This document shows positions 4,521-6,147 of a DNA stretch of 6,147 bases, piece after piece; the stretch's first letter is position 1; every line of letters begins with the position of its first letter. The stretch spans positions 1 through 6,147 of the forward strand of contig CAISKG010000308.1 in the NCBI GenBank assembly GCA_903885855.1, read 5' to 3'. This stretch comes from an uncultured Planctomycetaceae bacterium (lineage in GTDB: Bacteria > Planctomycetota > Planctomycetia > Pirellulales > UBA1268). Both the position numbers and the translations under genes were made by a program. The notes below the pieces were generated by a model, which saw only the letters and a list, made by a program, of their open reading frames with translations, had not been told where the DNA came from and searched no databases.

Positions 4521-5330
4521 ATGGACCGGGGCCAGGACCACGCAGCGGATCCGCGGCGCGACGCCGCACCGGCCCCGGCCGAGCGCGAGGGCGCGCCCGA
4601 CGGGGCCGCCGAGCCCACCTACCGCCGCGTGCTCCTCAAGCTCTCGGGGGAGAGCTTCGCCCGCCCGGGCGAGCGCGGGATCGCCATGGACGAGGTGCTC
4701 CTCGTCGCCCGGCAGACGCTCCTGGCGGCGTCACGCGGGGTCGAGGTGGCGGTGGTGATCGGCGGGGGCAACATCCTCCGCGGGGCCTCGTTCACCGCCG
4801 GCAACAGCGGCGTGCAGGAGGCCACCGCCCACTCGATGGGGATGCTCGCCACGGTGATCAACGGCCTGGCCCTGCAGGACGCCCTGGAGAGCCTCGGCGC
4901 CCAGACGCGCCTCATGACGGCGATCCGCATGGACGGCGTGGCCGAGCCCTACATCCGCCGTCGCGCCCGGCGCCACCTCGAGAAGGGGCGGATCGTGATC
5001 CTGGCGGCGGGCACCGGCAGCCCGTTCGTGACCACCGACACCGCCGCCGCCCAGCGGGCCCTCGAGCTCGGTGCCGACATCCTCATGAAGGCCACCCGGG
5101 TGGACGGGATCTACTCCGACGATCCCGAGAAGAACCCCCACGCCATCCTCTACCGGGAGCTCTCCTACGAGCAGGTGCGCGAGCGGCAGCTGCGGGTGAT
5201 GGACGCCACCGCGGTGTCGCTGTGCATGGAGCACGGCATGCCGATCCTCGTCTTCAACTACCGGCGCGAGGGGAACATCGGCCGGGCCATCGCCGGCGAG
5301 CGGGTGGGGAGCTTCGTGCGGCGGGGCTGA
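4521..5330 (+). CDS. pyrH: Uridylate kinase (UMP kinase)
   Basis: PyrH phosphorylates UMP to UDP with ATP in pyrimidine nucleotide synthesis; the bacterial enzyme is a hexamer of the amino-acid-kinase fold, usually regulated by GTP and UTP. Signatures are LLKLSGESF (38-46), VVIGGGNILRG (78-88), MGMLATVINGLALQDALE (106-123), LAAGTGSPFVTTDTAAAQRA (161-180), LMKATRVDGIYSDDP (188-202) and VMDATA (226-231). At 269 residues it is about 30 longer than usual because of an Asp/Ala/Pro/Glu-rich N-terminal extension before YRRVLLKLSGE. No other usable start exists except a GTG at 4629 inside the conserved first strand, so ATG 4521 is preferred although its Shine-Dalgarno is weak. In the UMP-site motif usually read as DRATADYMGM, this protein has QEATAHSMGM: the Arg and Asp are E100 and H104. 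It lies 26 bases after tsf. Confidence 0.95.
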   Translation: MDRGQDHAADPRRDAAPAPAEREGAPDGAAEPTYRRVLLKLSGESFARPGERGIAMDEVLLVARQTLLAASRGVEVAVVIGGGNILRGASFTAGNSGVQEATAHSMGMLATVINGLALQDALESLGAQTRLMTAIRMDGVAEPYIRRRARRHLEKGRIVILAAGTGSPFVTTDTAAAQRALELGADILMKATRVDGIYSDDPEKNPHAILYRELSYEQVRERQLRVMDATAVSLCMEHGMPILVFNYRREGNIGRAIAGERVGSFVRRG

Positions 5331-5354
5331 CGCCTCGGCCGGCCGGCATCGCTC

Positions 5355-5384
5355 GCGCGGGGGATGCGATCCATTCCCCCGCGC
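5355..5384 (+). terminator. Hairpin after pyrH, probable operon end
   Basis: GCGCGGGGGA (5355-5364) and TCCCCCGCGC (5375-5384) form a perfect 10-bp stem with a 10-base loop, 25 bases after the pyrH stop. Only TT follows, so it is not a textbook intrinsic terminator, but position and strength suggest the end of the rpsB-tsf-pyrH transcript or a 3'-end stabiliser. Confidence 0.5.
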
Positions 5385-5395
5385 TTGCCCAAGCC

Positions 5396-5419
5396 TCCAG
5401 GGCACGGCCGGCCCCTGGA
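5396..5419 (+). terminator. Second hairpin downstream of pyrH
   Basis: TCCAGGG (5396-5402) and CCCTGGA (5413-5419) form a perfect 7-bp stem with a 10-base GC-rich loop, 11 bases after the first hairpin. It is followed by AAGC rather than a U-tract. Together the two stems may act as a tandem transcript end. Confidence 0.35.
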
Positions 5420-5469
5420 AAGCAGCGCAAACTGCGGGATTTGTGCCACCCCAGTGAGCCCGCCATTCC

Positions 5470-5499
5470 TTGACTCCCCCCCTGCGGCGGCGGGAGAAT
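5470..5499 (+). promoter_or_regulatory. Candidate promoter for the DUF1559 gene
   Basis: TTGACT (5470-5475, five of six consensus) and GAGAAT (5494-5499, four of six) are 18 bases apart. A start near 5506 gives a leader of about 63 bases. It lies after the two pyrH hairpins, which supports independent transcription of the last gene. Confidence 0.4.
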
Positions 5500-5568
5500 C
5501 TGGGTTTTCGGCCTCGCCCTCCCCGGCCCTTGTCGGACCGGGACTGGCGCCGGCCCGGAGCCACCACC

Positions 5569-6147
5569 ATGATCGCCACGCACGATGGTCGTCGGAACGA
5601 GAATCAGCCCGGAGCGTGTCGCGGGGTCGCCGGAGGCAGTGCCCCCGGGGGTGCCCTTGGCGGTTTCACCCTCGTCGAGCTGCTCGTGGTGATCGCGATC
5701 ATCGGCACATTGGTGGGTCTGCTCCTTCCGGCGGTCCAGGCGGCCCGCGAGGCGGCCAACCGGATGTCGTGCACCAACAACCTCAAGCAGATCGGGCTGG
5801 CGGTGACGGTCCACCATGACGCCAAGAAGACCTACCCATCGGGGCGCAACACCCGCGACCAGATGGGGGTGGGGTGGGCCTTCCGCCTGCTGCCGTTCAT
5901 GGAGGAGACGGCGATCCACGCGGCGTACGTGGCCGGCGCCCGCTGCGACGACAGCGTGAATTCGCGGGCCATGCGCACGCCGGTGACGGTTCTCTTCTGC
6001 CCCAGCCGCCGGGCGCCCAACGCCACGCGCAACTTCGACAACAACAACGAGGCCCCGCTGGTCCTCGCCGCCGCGGCGGGGGGCGATTACTCGGCCAACG
6101 CCGGCACCTACTACAACTACAACCCCGCCGACGGCGGCGCTGTCGAC
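5569..6147 (+). CDS. DUF1559 prepilin-like protein (3' end outside window)
   Basis: The first 193 residues are visible and the frame is open at the window edge. A 32-residue glycine-rich leader ends in GG before FTLVELLVVIAIIGTLVGLL (33-52). This is a type IV prepilin/pseudopilin signature, with predicted cleavage after G32 and the conserved Glu at mature position 5 (E37). The hydrophobic helix continues into LLPAVQAAREAANRMSCTNN (52-71) and NLKQIGLAV, the hallmark of the DUF1559 family that is strongly amplified in planctomycetes. Further along are a PSGRN segment (90-94), LLPFMEE (107-113) and LFCPSRR (142-148), typical of these proteins. The product is probably an envelope-associated pseudopilin; its exact role is not known to me. 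ATG 5569 has GGAG eight bases upstream. It replaces frr, the usual neighbour of pyrH. Confidence 0.9.
   Translation, partial: MIATHDGRRNENQPGACRGVAGGSAPGGALGGFTLVELLVVIAIIGTLVGLLLPAVQAAREAANRMSCTNNLKQIGLAVTVHHDAKKTYPSGRNTRDQMGVGWAFRLLPFMEETAIHAAYVAGARCDDSVNSRAMRTPVTVLFCPSRRAPNATRNFDNNNEAPLVLAAAAGGDYSANAGTYYNYNPADGGAVD

Noticed and set aside
3061..4569. 502-codon leftward open frame
   Set aside because: It runs antisense across rpsB and tsf, both clearly identified, and shows no coherent protein features.
4731..5579. 282-codon leftward open frame over pyrH
   Set aside because: It is an antisense shadow with His/Gly/Arg-rich translation and no domain.
1..6147. CRISPR array, tRNA, rRNA or mobile element
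   Set aside because: No regularly spaced repeats, no cloverleaf-like sequence with a CCA or T-loop motif, and no transposase-like protein or long terminal inverted repeats were seen; the short repeats found are isolated.

Overview
The window is about 70% G+C and reads as a planctomycete chromosome segment (class Planctomycetia; order not resolvable from here). The evidence for this is a DUF1559-type prepilin-like gene at the right end, a family greatly expanded in planctomycetes, together with lineage-flavoured housekeeping genes. All six genes are ordinary cellular genes. I see no transposase, phage gene, CRISPR array, tRNA or rRNA.

Left half (leftward transcription): ilvN (acetolactate synthase regulatory subunit, 2251-1694), ilvC (ketol-acid reductoisomerase, 1596-592) and a small unknown gene (535-260, or 592-260 with the upstream start) lie in one direction and probably form one operon. 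IlvN regulates the first common step of branched-chain amino acid synthesis and IlvC performs the second; the catalytic subunit gene ilvB is not in the window. The small gene has a Shine-Dalgarno sequence inside the last codons of ilvC and a TGATG stop/start overlap, so its translation may be coupled to ilvC. After it, bases 137-230 hold three back-to-back hairpins, of which the distal one looks like a terminator.

Centre (2252-2668): a 417-base divergent promoter region. A perfect TTGACA box drives rpsB rightward; a weaker candidate drives ilvN leftward with a leader of roughly 230 bases. That leader contains an attenuator-like hairpin followed by five U, short tandem repeats and a strong G-quadruplex motif next to the ilvN start.

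Right half (rightward transcription): rpsB (ribosomal protein S2), tsf (EF-Ts) and pyrH (UMP kinase) occur in the classical bacterial order. The usual next gene, frr, is missing; instead two hairpins close the transcript and a DUF1559 prepilin-like gene with its own candidate promoter runs off the window end.

The observations most worth following are substitutions in otherwise well-preserved housekeeping proteins (EF-Ts without the TDFV motif, PyrH with E and H at the usual R and D of the UMP/allosteric site, IlvC with both cofactor-loop serines replaced), the conserved-looking unknown gene coupled to ilvC, the three-hairpin block, and the G-quadruplex motifs beside both ilv start codons. I found no clear new multi-gene system.
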